This document shows positions 51,640 through 60,281 of a stretch of DNA of 64,000 bases, one piece after another. The stretch is from Pelomonas cellulosilytica (lineage in GTDB: Bacteria > Pseudomonadota > Gammaproteobacteria > Burkholderiales > Burkholderiaceae_C): assembly GCF_021353265.1 (NCBI RefSeq), contig NZ_JAJTWU010000007.1, forward strand, positions 248,001 through 312,000, given 5' to 3'. The notes below the pieces were generated by a model, which worked only from the letters and a program-made list of their open reading frames with translations, had not been told where the DNA came from and searched no databases. Numbering within the stretch: position 1 is the first letter of the stretch; each line of letters begins with the position of its first letter. A program made the translations under genes and the position numbers.

Positions 51640-51784
51640 TACGCCGCCACGACGCAGCCCGACTTTGATTTTTTCGATGGGCATCCCACCGAAGGCACAG
51701 AGCCTGCCCGGCGGCGCTCGTGTTGTCCTTGACCGGCCTCAGAGCGTGGCGGGTTTCTTCGGCGAACGCGCCAAAGGCCCCAAT

Positions 51785-52354
51785 TCAGAAGGGGTTGATG
51801 CTTTTCTCGCGACGGTAGTGGATGTAGCCCACGCTGGCCCCTGCGCGCAGCCCCACGCCCAGGCGGATGGGCGCCAGCGTGATGCCTTTAAGCCGCTGAT
51901 AGTTAATGCCCGCGCCGCCGATGTAATAGAGGCTGCCGTCCACGCCGGGGAAGCGCTGGTAGATGTCGGCCGCCTTGGGCAGGTGGTAGACCAGCGTGAA
52001 CACCTTGGACGCATTGGCGCCCAGGTCGAAGCCGATGGACGGGCCCGCCCAGAAGACCTTGCCGCCGCCCCCGCCCTTCATCAGCAGCTCGCCTTCGCCG
52101 TAGCGCAGGCCCACGGTGATCGCCGCGCCCGCCTCCTCGCCCTTCACATAGGCATTGGGCCGGCCCTGCTCTTTGAACGCCTTCTCGATGACCTTGGCCA
52201 GGCCCTCGGTCGTCTGGCCGAAGAAGTCGGTGGCGGCCTTGAGGATGGAGTCCTCGTCGTAAGTGGCGTCCTTGTCGTCAGCGGCCCAGGCGGGCACGGC
52301 CGCTGCAGCGGCGAGGGCGGCGAGGTGTTGCAGGTGCTGGCGGCGGTCGGACAT
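51785..52354 (-). CDS. DUF1134 family exported protein
   Basis: A 189-residue protein with an N-terminal signal (RRQHLQHLAALAAAAAVPAWAAD) and the DUF1134 core: ATDFFGQTTEGLAKVIEKAF, GRPNAYVKGEEAGAAITVGL, VFWAGPSIGFDLGANASKVF. The Gly-rich middle resembles lipid-binding SYLF-type folds, but no function is established. ATG 52354 follows AAGGAG at 7 bases. It is upstream of nrdJ on the same strand, 177 bp away. Confidence 0.82.
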   Translation of the reverse strand: MSDRRQHLQHLAALAAAAAVPAWAADDKDATYDEDSILKAATDFFGQTTEGLAKVIEKAFKEQGRPNAYVKGEEAGAAITVGLRYGEGELLMKGGGGGKVFWAGPSIGFDLGANASKVFTLVYHLPKAADIYQRFPGVDGSLYYIGGAGINYQRLKGITLAPIRLGVGLRAGASVGYIHYRREKSINPF

Positions 52355-52502
52355 GGAGGCTCCTTTGGGGGTCGGGTGGGCGACCAGCATAAACAGCCGG
52401 CGTGACGTTGTGGCCGCCGTTGCGCCTTGACACGCGCCGGTCCCGAGTGGCGCAAGGGCGCGTTTCGTCTAAGCTCGTCGGCTCTGTCACCGGGAGAGCA
52501 AC

Positions 52503-52883
52503 ATCAACACCGAACGCCGCCACTTCGCCCGCGTCGCCTTTGCCGCCGGCGCCGAGCTGATTACCACCGACGCCCGCCTGCCGGTGAAGGTCATCGACAT
52601 CTCACTCAACGGCGCACTGCTGCAGCTGCCCGCCGGCGCGGCCGTGCCGGTGGGCAGACCCTGCCTCGTCCGGCTGCCGCTGGGCAGCGATGCCGACGGC
52701 ATCGTCATCGAGATGGGCGGCGAGCTGGCACACGTGGAAGGCCCCCATGCGGGCGTGCAATGCCGCACCATCGACCTCGAATCCATCACGCACCTGCGCC
52801 GGCTGCTGGAGGTCAACCTGGGCGACCCTGAGGCCTCCGAACGGGAACTCAAGGCGCTGATTGCCGCGGCCAGGGGCGGCTGA
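52503..52883 (+). CDS. PilZ-domain c-di-GMP-binding protein with an apparent ATC start
   Basis: A 126-residue PilZ protein. The c-di-GMP motifs are RxxxR in TERRHFARV (residues 3-11) and DxSxxG in VIDISLNGALL. The reading frame is closed by a TAA at 52470 and contains no ATG, GTG or TTG before codon 28. Codon 52503 is ATC, placed 6 bases after GGGAG, and starts the usual PilZ N-terminus. A GTG at 52581 would delete the RxxxR motif. So either a rare ATC start is used or one base is mis-sequenced. The family reads c-di-GMP levels for motility or surface control. Divergent from the DUF1134 gene. Confidence 0.75.
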   Translation: MNTERRHFARVAFAAGAELITTDARLPVKVIDISLNGALLQLPAGAAVPVGRPCLVRLPLGSDADGIVIEMGGELAHVEGPHAGVQCRTIDLESITHLRRLLEVNLGDPEASERELKALIAAARGG

Positions 52884-52938
52884 GCCGGGTTCGTCGCACG
52901 CCGCCCGGCGCTGCGCAGCAGCGGCCGACAATGGCCGC

Positions 52939-54033
52939 ATGGAAGAGCCGACGCCGCTGCAAGCCTTTCGCCGCATCTGCAATCTGCGGATGCTCGCGGG
53001 CGTCTACTACTTCTGTCTGCTGCACGCGCTGTCGCGCACGCTGGCCTGGTATCGCGATGGCGACGATGCGTTCGAGGGGCTGTTCCATCTGGTGCGGATG
53101 AACCGCCAATCGCTGCTGACGGGCCTGTCGCTGATGCTGGCCGTGGCGCTGGCCGAGGCCGTGCTGGCGCGGCGGCGCTGGCCGCTGCCGGGTGCGCTGG
53201 CCGTGCAGGCCACGGCCGTGGGCCTGGGGGCCGCGCTGGGGACCTGGCTGCGCTTCAAGGTGGCCCGGCTGGAGAACCCGGGCATGGTGATCGATGCGGG
53301 CTGGACCGCCTCCACGGTCGCGCTGTGGATGCTGCTGGGCGGCACCGCCTACGCGCTGCTGCGCGTCGGACTGGCGCAGCGCCAGGGCCGCGAACAGCTG
53401 ACCGAGCTGTTTCGGGAGCGAGAAGCGCTGAAGACCCAGCAGACCGAAGCGCAGCTGATGGCGCTGAACGCGCAGATTGAGCCGCACTTCCTGTTCAACA
53501 CGCTCGCCAACGTGAAGCGCCTGTACGAGACGCAGCCCGAGCGCGGCCGCCACATGCTGGTGGCGCTCATCGCCTACCTGAGGGCCGCCCTGCCGGGCAT
53601 GCGCCGCCACGAGTCCACGCTGGCCGACGAACTCGCGCTGGTGCGCCACTATCTGGCCATCCTGCAGATGCGTATGGGCGAGCGGCTGTCGTTCGACATC
53701 GACGCGCCAGCCGAGCTGCTGTCGGCGCACCTGCCCACGCTGGTGCTGCCCACGCTGGTGGAGAACGCCATCAAGCACGGCCTGTCGCCGCTGCCGGAGG
53801 GCGGGCGCATCGAAATCCGCGCAGGACGGGCCGACGACGGCAGCCTGCGCATCGAGGTGGCCGACAACGGCCAGGGCTTCGGCGCGGCCAGCGGCGGCGC
53901 GGGCGTGGGGCTGGCCAACACGCGCGCGCGGCTGGCCGCCCGCTTCGGCGACTCCGCCTCGCTGGAGCTGGAGGCGGCCCAGCCGCGTGGCGTTGTAGCC
54001 CGCGTGAATCTGCCTGCCGAGGCGCTGGCGTGA
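52939..54033 (+). CDS. LytS/YehU-type sensor histidine kinase
   Basis: A 364-residue kinase with about four membrane segments in residues 18-142 and then a His_kinase domain. The H-box is AQIEPHFLFNTLANVKRL with H183. The ATPase part has N-box LVENAIKHGLSP and G-box VADNGQGFG and GVGLANTRARL. All catalytic residues look present. Its stop overlaps the GTG of the next gene (GTGA), starting a coupled three-gene operon ending in a LytTR regulator. Confidence 0.88.
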   Translation: MEEPTPLQAFRRICNLRMLAGVYYFCLLHALSRTLAWYRDGDDAFEGLFHLVRMNRQSLLTGLSLMLAVALAEAVLARRRWPLPGALAVQATAVGLGAALGTWLRFKVARLENPGMVIDAGWTASTVALWMLLGGTAYALLRVGLAQRQGREQLTELFREREALKTQQTEAQLMALNAQIEPHFLFNTLANVKRLYETQPERGRHMLVALIAYLRAALPGMRRHESTLADELALVRHYLAILQMRMGERLSFDIDAPAELLSAHLPTLVLPTLVENAIKHGLSPLPEGGRIEIRAGRADDGSLRIEVADNGQGFGAASGGAGVGLANTRARLAARFGDSASLELEAAQPRGVVARVNLPAEALA

Positions 54034-55070
54034 TCGCCCACGTGCTGCGCTCCTGGCGCTCGCTGCGCCCGCAGGAGGCGCTGGTCTTCGTCATCGCGGC
54101 ACTGCTGTTCGGTGCCATCGACCTGGGCTCGCTGCTGGAGCTGAACGTCGGCGACGAACTACCCCAGGTGCTCGGCCGCCACCTGCTCGTGCCGCTGATG
54201 AGCTGCTCCATGCTGCTGCTGTGCTGGCTGCCGGCCGCGCGCAGCAGCCCCATCCACCCGGCGCGGCGCTGGCGGCTCGTCGCGGCCACGCTGCTGGGCT
54301 CGATGCTGACGATCGTCGTCGTCTACCCGCTGACGCAGGCCCTGCCCTGGCCGTCGCTGTGCGAGATCTACGCGCGCACGGAGGGCAAGTTCAAGTGCAT
54401 GGATTTCCGCCTGTCCGGCCTCATCGGCGACACGCTGTGGGTGTTCATGCCGGCGCTGATGATCGTGGGCGTGCTGGAGTTCGGCACGCTGCGCCGCCGC
54501 CAGGCCCGCGCCGCGCAGGACCTGCTGCGCGAGCACAGCCAGCTGCGCCGCCACGCGCTGGCCGCCCGCCTGGCCGCGCTGCAGGCGCAGGTCGACCCAA
54601 CGCTGCTGTTCGACGCGCTGGTCGCCATCGAGCAGGCCTATGACCGGCACGACCCGGACGCCAGCGCGCGGCTGGAGCGGCTCATCCGCCACCTGCGCGT
54701 GGCGCTGCCGCGGCTGCGCGAGACGGGCGTGACGCTGGCCGGCGAGGTCGAGCTGATCGCCAGCTATCTCGACCTGCTGTGCGACCTGAACGGCCAGCCG
54801 CCCACCTTCGAGGCCACACTGGGCACTCACCCGATCACGCTGCCGCCGATGCTGCTGCTACCACTCGTGCAGCGCGCACTGCGGCTGGGCCGGCCGACGC
54901 GCTGCTGGCTGGTGGCCGGCCCGCCGCTGACGCTCGGCTTCGACATCGACGGCATGTGCGAGGACGACGCCGAACTCGCCTCGCTGCGCGAGCGACTGGA
55001 CGTGCTGGACGCGCGGCTGACCTGCCACAGCGGCAACGGCCGCTCCGAATTCGCGCTGGACCTGCCATGA
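54030..55070 (+). CDS. Catalytically degenerate LytS-like kinase paralogue
   Basis: A 346-residue paralogue of the preceding kinase with membrane segments near residues 18-38, 50-68, 82-104 and 132-152. The H-box position reads QAQVDPTLLFDALVAI: the phospho-accepting His is Thr191 and the following Asn is Asp. The N-box position reads LVQRALRLGR rather than ENAxxHG, and the G-box glycines are lost. It cannot be a normal kinase. It starts at GTG in the previous stop and overlaps the next ATG, so it is maintained in a strict operon. A regulatory partner of the active kinase is the likely role. Confidence 0.8.
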   Translation: MIAHVLRSWRSLRPQEALVFVIAALLFGAIDLGSLLELNVGDELPQVLGRHLLVPLMSCSMLLLCWLPAARSSPIHPARRWRLVAATLLGSMLTIVVVYPLTQALPWPSLCEIYARTEGKFKCMDFRLSGLIGDTLWVFMPALMIVGVLEFGTLRRRQARAAQDLLREHSQLRRHALAARLAALQAQVDPTLLFDALVAIEQAYDRHDPDASARLERLIRHLRVALPRLRETGVTLAGEVELIASYLDLLCDLNGQPPTFEATLGTHPITLPPMLLLPLVQRALRLGRPTRCWLVAGPPLTLGFDIDGMCEDDAELASLRERLDVLDARLTCHSGNGRSEFALDLP

Positions 55071-55831
55071 GCCTCACATCGCCCACCGCCGTCGTCGCCG
55101 AAGACGAAGCCGCATTGCGCGGCGAGCTCGTCGAGCAGCTCGACAAGCTCTGGCCCGAGCTGAGCATCGTCGGCGAGGCCGCCGACGGGCTGCAGGCGCT
55201 GCGGCTGCTGGACCAGCAGCAGCCCGACATCCTGTTCCTGGACATCGAGATGCCCGGCGCCACCGGCATCGACGTGGCGCGGCAGGTGGGCGGTCGGGCC
55301 CATGTCGTCTTCGTCACCGCGTACGACCAGTACGCCATCGATGCCTTCGACCAGGGAGCGGTGGACTACCTGCTCAAGCCGCTGAACGGCGCGCGGCTGT
55401 TCACGGCGGTCACGCGGCTTAAAGCCCGCCTGGGCCAGGCACCGGCGCCGCTCGGCGGCGTGCTGGACCAGCTCGGCGCGCGCCCGGCGCCGTCCGCCGC
55501 ACGCGCGCCGCTGCGCTGGATCAATGCGTCCGTCGGCCAGACGCTGCGCCTCATCACCGTCGACGAGGTCATGTTCTTCCAGAGCGACAACAAGTACACG
55601 CGGCTCGCGCTGAAGGACGGCGAGGCGCTGATCCGCAAGCCGCTGAAGGAGCTCATCGACGAGCTCGACCCGCAGCAGTTCTGGCAGATCCACCGCTCCA
55701 CGCTCGTCAACGTGAACGCCATCGCCAGCGTCAGCCGCGACTTCCGCGGCCGCATGCAGATCAAGCTCAAGCACGGCACGGAGACGTTGCTCGTTGCCGA
55801 GAGTTGCGCGCACCTGTTCCGGCAGATGTAG
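55067..55831 (+). CDS. LytTR-family response regulator (AlgR/LytR type)
   Basis: A 254-residue regulator. The receiver has EDE (12-14), phospho-acceptor D59 in FLDIEMPGATGIDV and Lys in YLLKPLN. The C-terminal LytTR DNA-binding domain has VDEVMFFQSDNKYTRL, IRKPLKELID, FWQIHRSTLVNVNAI. The ATG lies in the previous stop codon. The two upstream genes are its sensor kinase and a pseudokinase. No target promoter with direct repeats was identified in the window. Confidence 0.92.
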   Translation: MSLTSPTAVVAEDEAALRGELVEQLDKLWPELSIVGEAADGLQALRLLDQQQPDILFLDIEMPGATGIDVARQVGGRAHVVFVTAYDQYAIDAFDQGAVDYLLKPLNGARLFTAVTRLKARLGQAPAPLGGVLDQLGARPAPSAARAPLRWINASVGQTLRLITVDEVMFFQSDNKYTRLALKDGEALIRKPLKELIDELDPQQFWQIHRSTLVNVNAIASVSRDFRGRMQIKLKHGTETLLVAESCAHLFRQM

Positions 55832-55864
55832 GCAGGCGCAGGCGGCGCGCTGTCGGGCGGTGCC

Positions 55865-56836
55865 TCAGTACCCGTAGCGCGCCTTGTAGGCCTGCGGCGC
55901 GATCGTGCGGGCCGCATAGTCGATGCCGCTAAAGGCCGCGTAGTCCGCAAGACTGCGCACGGTGCCAAGGCCGTAGACGCCGAGGTCGGCGCCGGTCCAT
56001 AGCAGCGCCGCCATGCGGCGGTTGGCAGCCTCCGACAGCTCGGCCGAGCGCACGCGGCGCTGCGCGTCCAGCTCGGGCGACCAGTGCATCGGCCGCGTGC
56101 TGCCGGTCGTCACGTACTGGTGATAGATCGGCAGGCCGGGGACGTGGAACAGGTCCCAGCCGCGCGTCCACGCCCGCAATGCGAACGCCTGCTCCTCGCC
56201 ATGGAAATACAGGAACGGGTCGTACGGCACCTCGGCGACGATGCGCCCCGGACCGAACAGGCAGCCGCCGCCGATGTGGAACGTGGGCAGCGGCGCACGG
56301 CCGGCCACTGGCACGGCCTCGAACATCAGCACCGGGTGATCGACGCCGAACTGCTGGTCGCCGCGCACGACGAAGGCCAGCAGCTCCGGCCCCGCGATCT
56401 CGGCTACGGGCTGGCCGTCACGCAGTGTGAAGGCGTTTGGGTAAGTCGTGACGAGGCTGCGCGAGTTCAGCGCGGCGCAGCGCTCGCCCCAGGCGATGAG
56501 CCGCTCGTCCCAGCCGGGCTCGAACCACATGTGCGAGTCGATCTGCAGAAACCAGCGCTCCCCCTGGTACAGCGACATCGCGATGGCCCGCGCCCAGCAT
56601 GGTCCGCGCGCCTCCAGCGGGTGGATGTTCACGCGCCGCACCTGGCGCTGCCAGGCGTCGGGCAGTTGCACGCAGGCTTCCGGCAACTGCTGCTCGACGA
56701 GGCCGAACACGAGCCGTTCCGGCCGGCTGGCCTGCGTCATCGCGCTGGTGATCGTGAACGCCAGCATCGGGTCGCAGTACGACGCGATGCTGATGAAGAC
56801 GCGGTCGGCCGCGGCCGGCCTGGGCGGCGGTCTCAT
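55865..56836 (-). CDS. GlcNAc-type glycosyltransferase family protein
   Basis: A 323-residue cytosolic enzyme of the family that includes the skp1 GlcNAc transferase (GlcNAc, Pfam style). Motifs: FISIASYCDPMLAFTI at the N-terminus, RGPCWARAIAMSLYQGERWF, the metal-binding DxH in LQIDSHMWFEPGWD, GGGCLFGPGRI and FHGEEQAFALRAWTRGWD. It probably transfers a sugar from a nucleotide sugar. The start overlaps the stop of an upstream methyltransferase gene (ATGA), indicating a paired pathway, perhaps surface glycan or protein decoration. Confidence 0.78.
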   Translation of the reverse strand: MRPPPRPAAADRVFISIASYCDPMLAFTITSAMTQASRPERLVFGLVEQQLPEACVQLPDAWQRQVRRVNIHPLEARGPCWARAIAMSLYQGERWFLQIDSHMWFEPGWDERLIAWGERCAALNSRSLVTTYPNAFTLRDGQPVAEIAGPELLAFVVRGDQQFGVDHPVLMFEAVPVAGRAPLPTFHIGGGCLFGPGRIVAEVPYDPFLYFHGEEQAFALRAWTRGWDLFHVPGLPIYHQYVTTGSTRPMHWSPELDAQRRVRSAELSEAANRRMAALLWTGADLGVYGLGTVRSLADYAAFSGIDYAARTIAPQAYKARYGY

Positions 56837-57492
56837 GGCAGGCGGTACGCCACTTCGCGCGGGTGCTCCACCAGCCGCAGCCGCGCCGGCCGCACCAGGC
56901 TCGCGGTATCGTGGAACTCATGCACCGGCAGCTGGGCGTCGTTCACGCGCGCCACCAGCTCACGCAACGGCACGGTGGCCGGCAGGTAGCCGCGCAGCAG
57001 GAAGATCGACATCGCACGGCAGTTGTCGAACGCCCAGAGGTCGTGCCAGTGCAGGTCGCGCTCGCTCCACACCGACACATGCGCCTCGCCTGCGATGCCA
57101 TCGACACTGCCCTGCACGAGAAACTCCGGCGCGATGACGAGCGTGTAGGCCGCCCTGTAGGCCAGCGCATTGAGAAGGTCCAGGCCCGTGCTCTTGGGCA
57201 TGTGCTCGATGCAGTCGCCCAGGATGGCCAGGTCGGTGCAGGCCTCGGTGCCGTCGGCCAGCCACTGCGCCGCCGTGCGCACCTGCACCTCGTCGTAGAG
57301 CGATGCCAGACTGAAACGCTCCACGTAGGCCGCCTCGGGCTCCACTGCCACCGTCCGGCAGCCGGGCGCTACGTCGCGCAGCAGGCGGCCGAACTTGCCA
57401 GCTCCGGCGCCGAAGTCGATGGCATGACGCGGCGCCATCCACTGGACGAGCTGTCGGGAGAGGGAGTCGAACACGACAAAGGAACCGGGCAT
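56833..57492 (-). CDS. SAM-dependent methyltransferase
   Basis: A 219-residue class I methyltransferase: AIDFGAGAGKFGRLLRDV is the SAM motif I (about residues 23-40), VAVEPEAAYVERF motif II, and LAILGDCIEHMPKSTG the motif IV region. ATG 57492 is placed shortly before the conserved fold; an ATG at 57543 would add 17 residues. It is coupled to the following glycosyltransferase. The conserved context suggests methylation of a sugar or glycan terminus, which is an inference. Confidence 0.78.
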   Translation of the reverse strand: MPGSFVVFDSLSRQLVQWMAPRHAIDFGAGAGKFGRLLRDVAPGCRTVAVEPEAAYVERFSLASLYDEVQVRTAAQWLADGTEACTDLAILGDCIEHMPKSTGLDLLNALAYRAAYTLVIAPEFLVQGSVDGIAGEAHVSVWSERDLHWHDLWAFDNCRAMSIFLLRGYLPATVPLRELVARVNDAQLPVHEFHDTASLVRPARLRLVEHPREVAYRLP

Positions 57493-57618
57493 GGCGGCGC
57501 GCAACGGGCAGAGGCGAAGGATTGTCTCGGCTCGACATGGCATGCATGTGGCAACACGGCTTGAGGGCCGCTTGACCAACATCAACACGCGGAGCCGCAC
57601 GGTCGCCAACATGGCGCC

Positions 57619-58206
57619 ATGCCACGCCGTGTCCTCCTCATCCAGGCCCACCCCGATGCCGCGGGCGGCCACCTGTGCCATGCGCTGGCCGACGCATATG
57701 TCGCCGGCGCCCGGCGCGCCGGGCATGAAGTGCGCACCGTCGATGTCGCCCAGCTCGACTTCCCGTTGCTGCGCTCGCCTCGGGACTGGCAGCACGGCGA
57801 GGTGCCGGCAGCACTGCACCCGGCGCAGGACGGCATCCGCTGGGCGGAGCATCTGGTGCTCGTCTTTCCGCTGTGGCTGGGCGACATGCCGGCGCTGCTG
57901 AAGGCCTTCCTCGAACAGATCGCCCGGCCGGGCTTCGCGTTCGACTATGTCGAGGGCAACCCGCTCGGCCGCAAGCTGCTAGGCGGCCGCTCGGCCCGCG
58001 TCGTCGTGACGATGGGCATGCCGGCGCTGGTGTATCGCTGGGTCTTCCGCGCGCACAGCGTCAGGTCGCTGGAACGCAACATCCTCGGCTTCGTCGGCAT
58101 CGGTCCCATCCACGAAACGCTGGTGGGTGGCGTGGATGGCCTCGGCGAGACGGGCGTGAAACGCTGGCTGCGCCAGCTGGAAGCGCTCGGTCGCCGCGCG
58201 GGCTAG
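57619..58206 (+). CDS. NAD(P)H-dependent oxidoreductase (flavodoxin fold)
   Basis: A 195-residue FMN or FAD enzyme of the KefF/MdaB/NQO-like group: RVLLIQAHPDAAGGHL at the N-terminus, LVLVFPLWLGDMPALLKAFLEQ in the middle and PGFAFDY with VVTMGMPALVY after it. It probably reduces quinones or similar electrophiles. It is divergent from the methyltransferase. An inverted repeat AACCGGC/GCCGGTT (58230-58257) beyond its stop may be its terminator. Confidence 0.85.
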   Translation: MPRRVLLIQAHPDAAGGHLCHALADAYVAGARRAGHEVRTVDVAQLDFPLLRSPRDWQHGEVPAALHPAQDGIRWAEHLVLVFPLWLGDMPALLKAFLEQIARPGFAFDYVEGNPLGRKLLGGRSARVVVTMGMPALVYRWVFRAHSVRSLERNILGFVGIGPIHETLVGGVDGLGETGVKRWLRQLEALGRRAG

Positions 58207-58284
58207 CGCAGCCCCGCGGCAGAAGTCACAACCGGCGCCCGGTGCCGGCAGCCGGTTGAAGGGCGGCCCGCCTAGACTGCGCCG

Positions 58285-58390
58285 CATTACCAACCCAGAG
58301 GGCAAACCCGTCGAAAGGCGGGGACGCAAAGCTTCCGGCCTACCGCACTTGCAGCACGCAGGTGCCAGGGCAGCGGGGCCGCCGGGGCCG
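58285..58390 (+). ncRNA. c-di-GMP-I (GEMM) riboswitch
   Basis: The leader matches the GEMM-I aptamer in order: AGGGCAAACC (58299-58308), GAAAG loop, GGGACGCAAAGC (58321-58332), CCGGCCUA, and the receptor-like AGGGCAGCGG (58367-58376). The segments GGCAAACC, GACGCAAAGC and CGGCCUA are the hallmark bases around the ligand pocket. The 3' part is GC-rich and can pair in alternative ways before the ATG at 58436. It would let c-di-GMP control the protease gene. The 5' and 3' limits are approximate. Confidence 0.92.
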
Positions 58391-58435
58391 CGAGGCCTCG
58401 TCCGGCGTGGCCCTCTTCACCGCAAGACGACGGCC

Positions 58436-60241
58436 ATGCGCAACACCCGCCTCACCTGGACCCTCAGCCTCCTCGCCACCGCGGCCCTGACGGCCTGCGG
58501 CGGGGGCGGTGGTGCTGCCGGCTCCGACACGGCCACACTGCAGGCCAGCGACGTGACGCTCCCTGTCGCGCTGAGCGTGCAGCTGGACACGCCTGACGAG
58601 GCCGCCGGCGTCGAGGCCCTGCCCGGTTTCCACCTCGCCGCCGTCGAGCTGGGTGAGCCGCAGGACGGCGAGGCGCCGCACCAAGCGCTGGCCGACGCGG
58701 GCGTCGCGACCAAGGGGCTGACGCTGGCCGCGCTTGACGATGCGCTGCGCCCGCGCGCGCTGGCCGCCGCCACCGGTGAGGCCTTGCCGATGGCCACGAC
58801 GACGGCCGTCACGACCTACACGCCGGCCCAGATCCGCGCCGCCTACGCGCTGCCGGCGCTGGCGAACGCCACGCCAGCCCAGTTGGGCGCCGGGCAGACG
58901 ATTTATATCGTCAACGCCAAGCACGACCCCAACGTCGCCGCCGAACTGGCCGCCTTCAACGCCAAGTTCGGCCTGCCCACGTGCACGACGCGCACGCTGG
59001 CCGCAAGCACGACGCTGCCCCTGGCCGTGGCATCCACATCGGGCTGTGAGCTGGTCGTCGCCTACAGCTCGGGCGCCAACCTGACCAGCACCGCCCCGGC
59101 CTACGATAGCGGCTGGGCCACCGAGATCGCGCTGGACGTGCAATGGGCGCATGCCACCGCGCCGCTGGCCCGCCTCGTGCTGATAGAGGCGCCGGACGCC
59201 GGCGTGGCCAGCCTGTCCAATGCCGTGGCGCTCGCCAACAAGATGGGCGCGGGCGTCGTGTCGATGAGCTTCGGCGCGGGCGAGGGCAGCTGGACGGCCA
59301 GCTACGACGGCGTCTTCGGCGCCAGCGGCATGAGCTATGTGGCTGCTACCGGCGACAACGGCGCAGCGGTGTCCTGGCCGTCGGTTTCCACCAAGGTGGT
59401 GGCCGTAGGCGGCACAACGCTGACCTGGAGCGGCAGCGGCACGCGCACCGAGACGACGTGGAGCGGCACCGGCGGCGGCACCAGCGCCTACACCGCGTTG
59501 CCCAGCTACCAGAGCAGCACGATCAGCGGCTATGCCCGCCGCGCCGTGGCCGACGTGGCGTTCAACGCGAATCCCAACTCGGGCCAGTACGTGGCGGTCA
59601 TCTCGCCCGGCACGACGGCGGCGCGCTGGGTCAGCGCCGGCGGCACGAGCCTGTCCACGCCGCAATGGGCCGGCCTGCTGGCCGTCGCCAATTCGATGCG
59701 CGCGGCCGGCGGCAAGGCGGCGCTCGGACAGCCGCATGCAGCGCTCTATCAGCAGATCGGCGCCGTGCCCACCCAGTACGCGGCCGCCTTCAAGGACGTG
59801 GCCACCGGCGCCAACGGCAGCTGCACGACCTGCACCGCCAAGACTGGCTACGACACGCCGACCGGATGGGGCACGCCCAACGCGACCTCGCTGCTAACCA
59901 CGCTCAGTGCGGCGACCTCCGCCACCACGACCAGTGGCACGACGACAACGACCTCGTCGACGACCGTGACCACCGCCCCCAAGCTGACGACTGCATCGCT
60001 GACCGGCGTGGCGGGCAAGGCCTTCAGCGGCACCATCGGCTACAGCGCGCCGGGCGCCAGCTCGCTGTCCATCAGCATCAGCGGTGCCGCCAGCGGCATG
60101 AGCTTCGCCGGCACCAACGGTGGCATTGCCATCGGCTGGGCCAAGCCGGTGGCAGGCAAGACGACGCTGACCATCACACTGAAGGACAACCTGGGCCAGA
60201 CGTCGACCGGCACGGTGACTGTGACTATCAGCGCTTCCTGA
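58436..60241 (+). CDS. Sedolisin (S53) family lipoprotein peptidase under riboswitch control
   Basis: A 601-residue exported serine-carboxyl peptidase. The lipobox LTAC puts the lipid on C21, followed by a Gly linker. A pro-region runs to about residue 125. The catalytic residues are E230 and D234 (WATEIALDVQWAHA), oxyanion D307 (AATGDNGA) and S405 (SAGGTSLSTPQ). After a Thr/Ser-rich linker (about 500-523) a C-terminal Ig-like domain of about 75 residues ends in VTVTISAS. The linker and end domain suggest a surface or secreted enzyme. The c-di-GMP riboswitch leader links protease supply to biofilm or motility state. Confidence 0.88.
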   Translation: MRNTRLTWTLSLLATAALTACGGGGGAAGSDTATLQASDVTLPVALSVQLDTPDEAAGVEALPGFHLAAVELGEPQDGEAPHQALADAGVATKGLTLAALDDALRPRALAAATGEALPMATTTAVTTYTPAQIRAAYALPALANATPAQLGAGQTIYIVNAKHDPNVAAELAAFNAKFGLPTCTTRTLAASTTLPLAVASTSGCELVVAYSSGANLTSTAPAYDSGWATEIALDVQWAHATAPLARLVLIEAPDAGVASLSNAVALANKMGAGVVSMSFGAGEGSWTASYDGVFGASGMSYVAATGDNGAAVSWPSVSTKVVAVGGTTLTWSGSGTRTETTWSGTGGGTSAYTALPSYQSSTISGYARRAVADVAFNANPNSGQYVAVISPGTTAARWVSAGGTSLSTPQWAGLLAVANSMRAAGGKAALGQPHAALYQQIGAVPTQYAAAFKDVATGANGSCTTCTAKTGYDTPTGWGTPNATSLLTTLSAATSATTTSGTTTTTSSTTVTTAPKLTTASLTGVAGKAFSGTIGYSAPGASSLSISISGAASGMSFAGTNGGIAIGWAKPVAGKTTLTITLKDNLGQTSTGTVTVTISAS

Positions 60242-60281
60242 TCGGCGGCCATAGCATGGCTCCCAATTCAAGGGAGCCACC

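Noticed and set aside
51608-51784. Cobalamin riboswitch upstream of the B12-dependent nrdJ
   Set aside because: The 177-bp gap lacks a B12-box-like sequence and is too short for the full aptamer.
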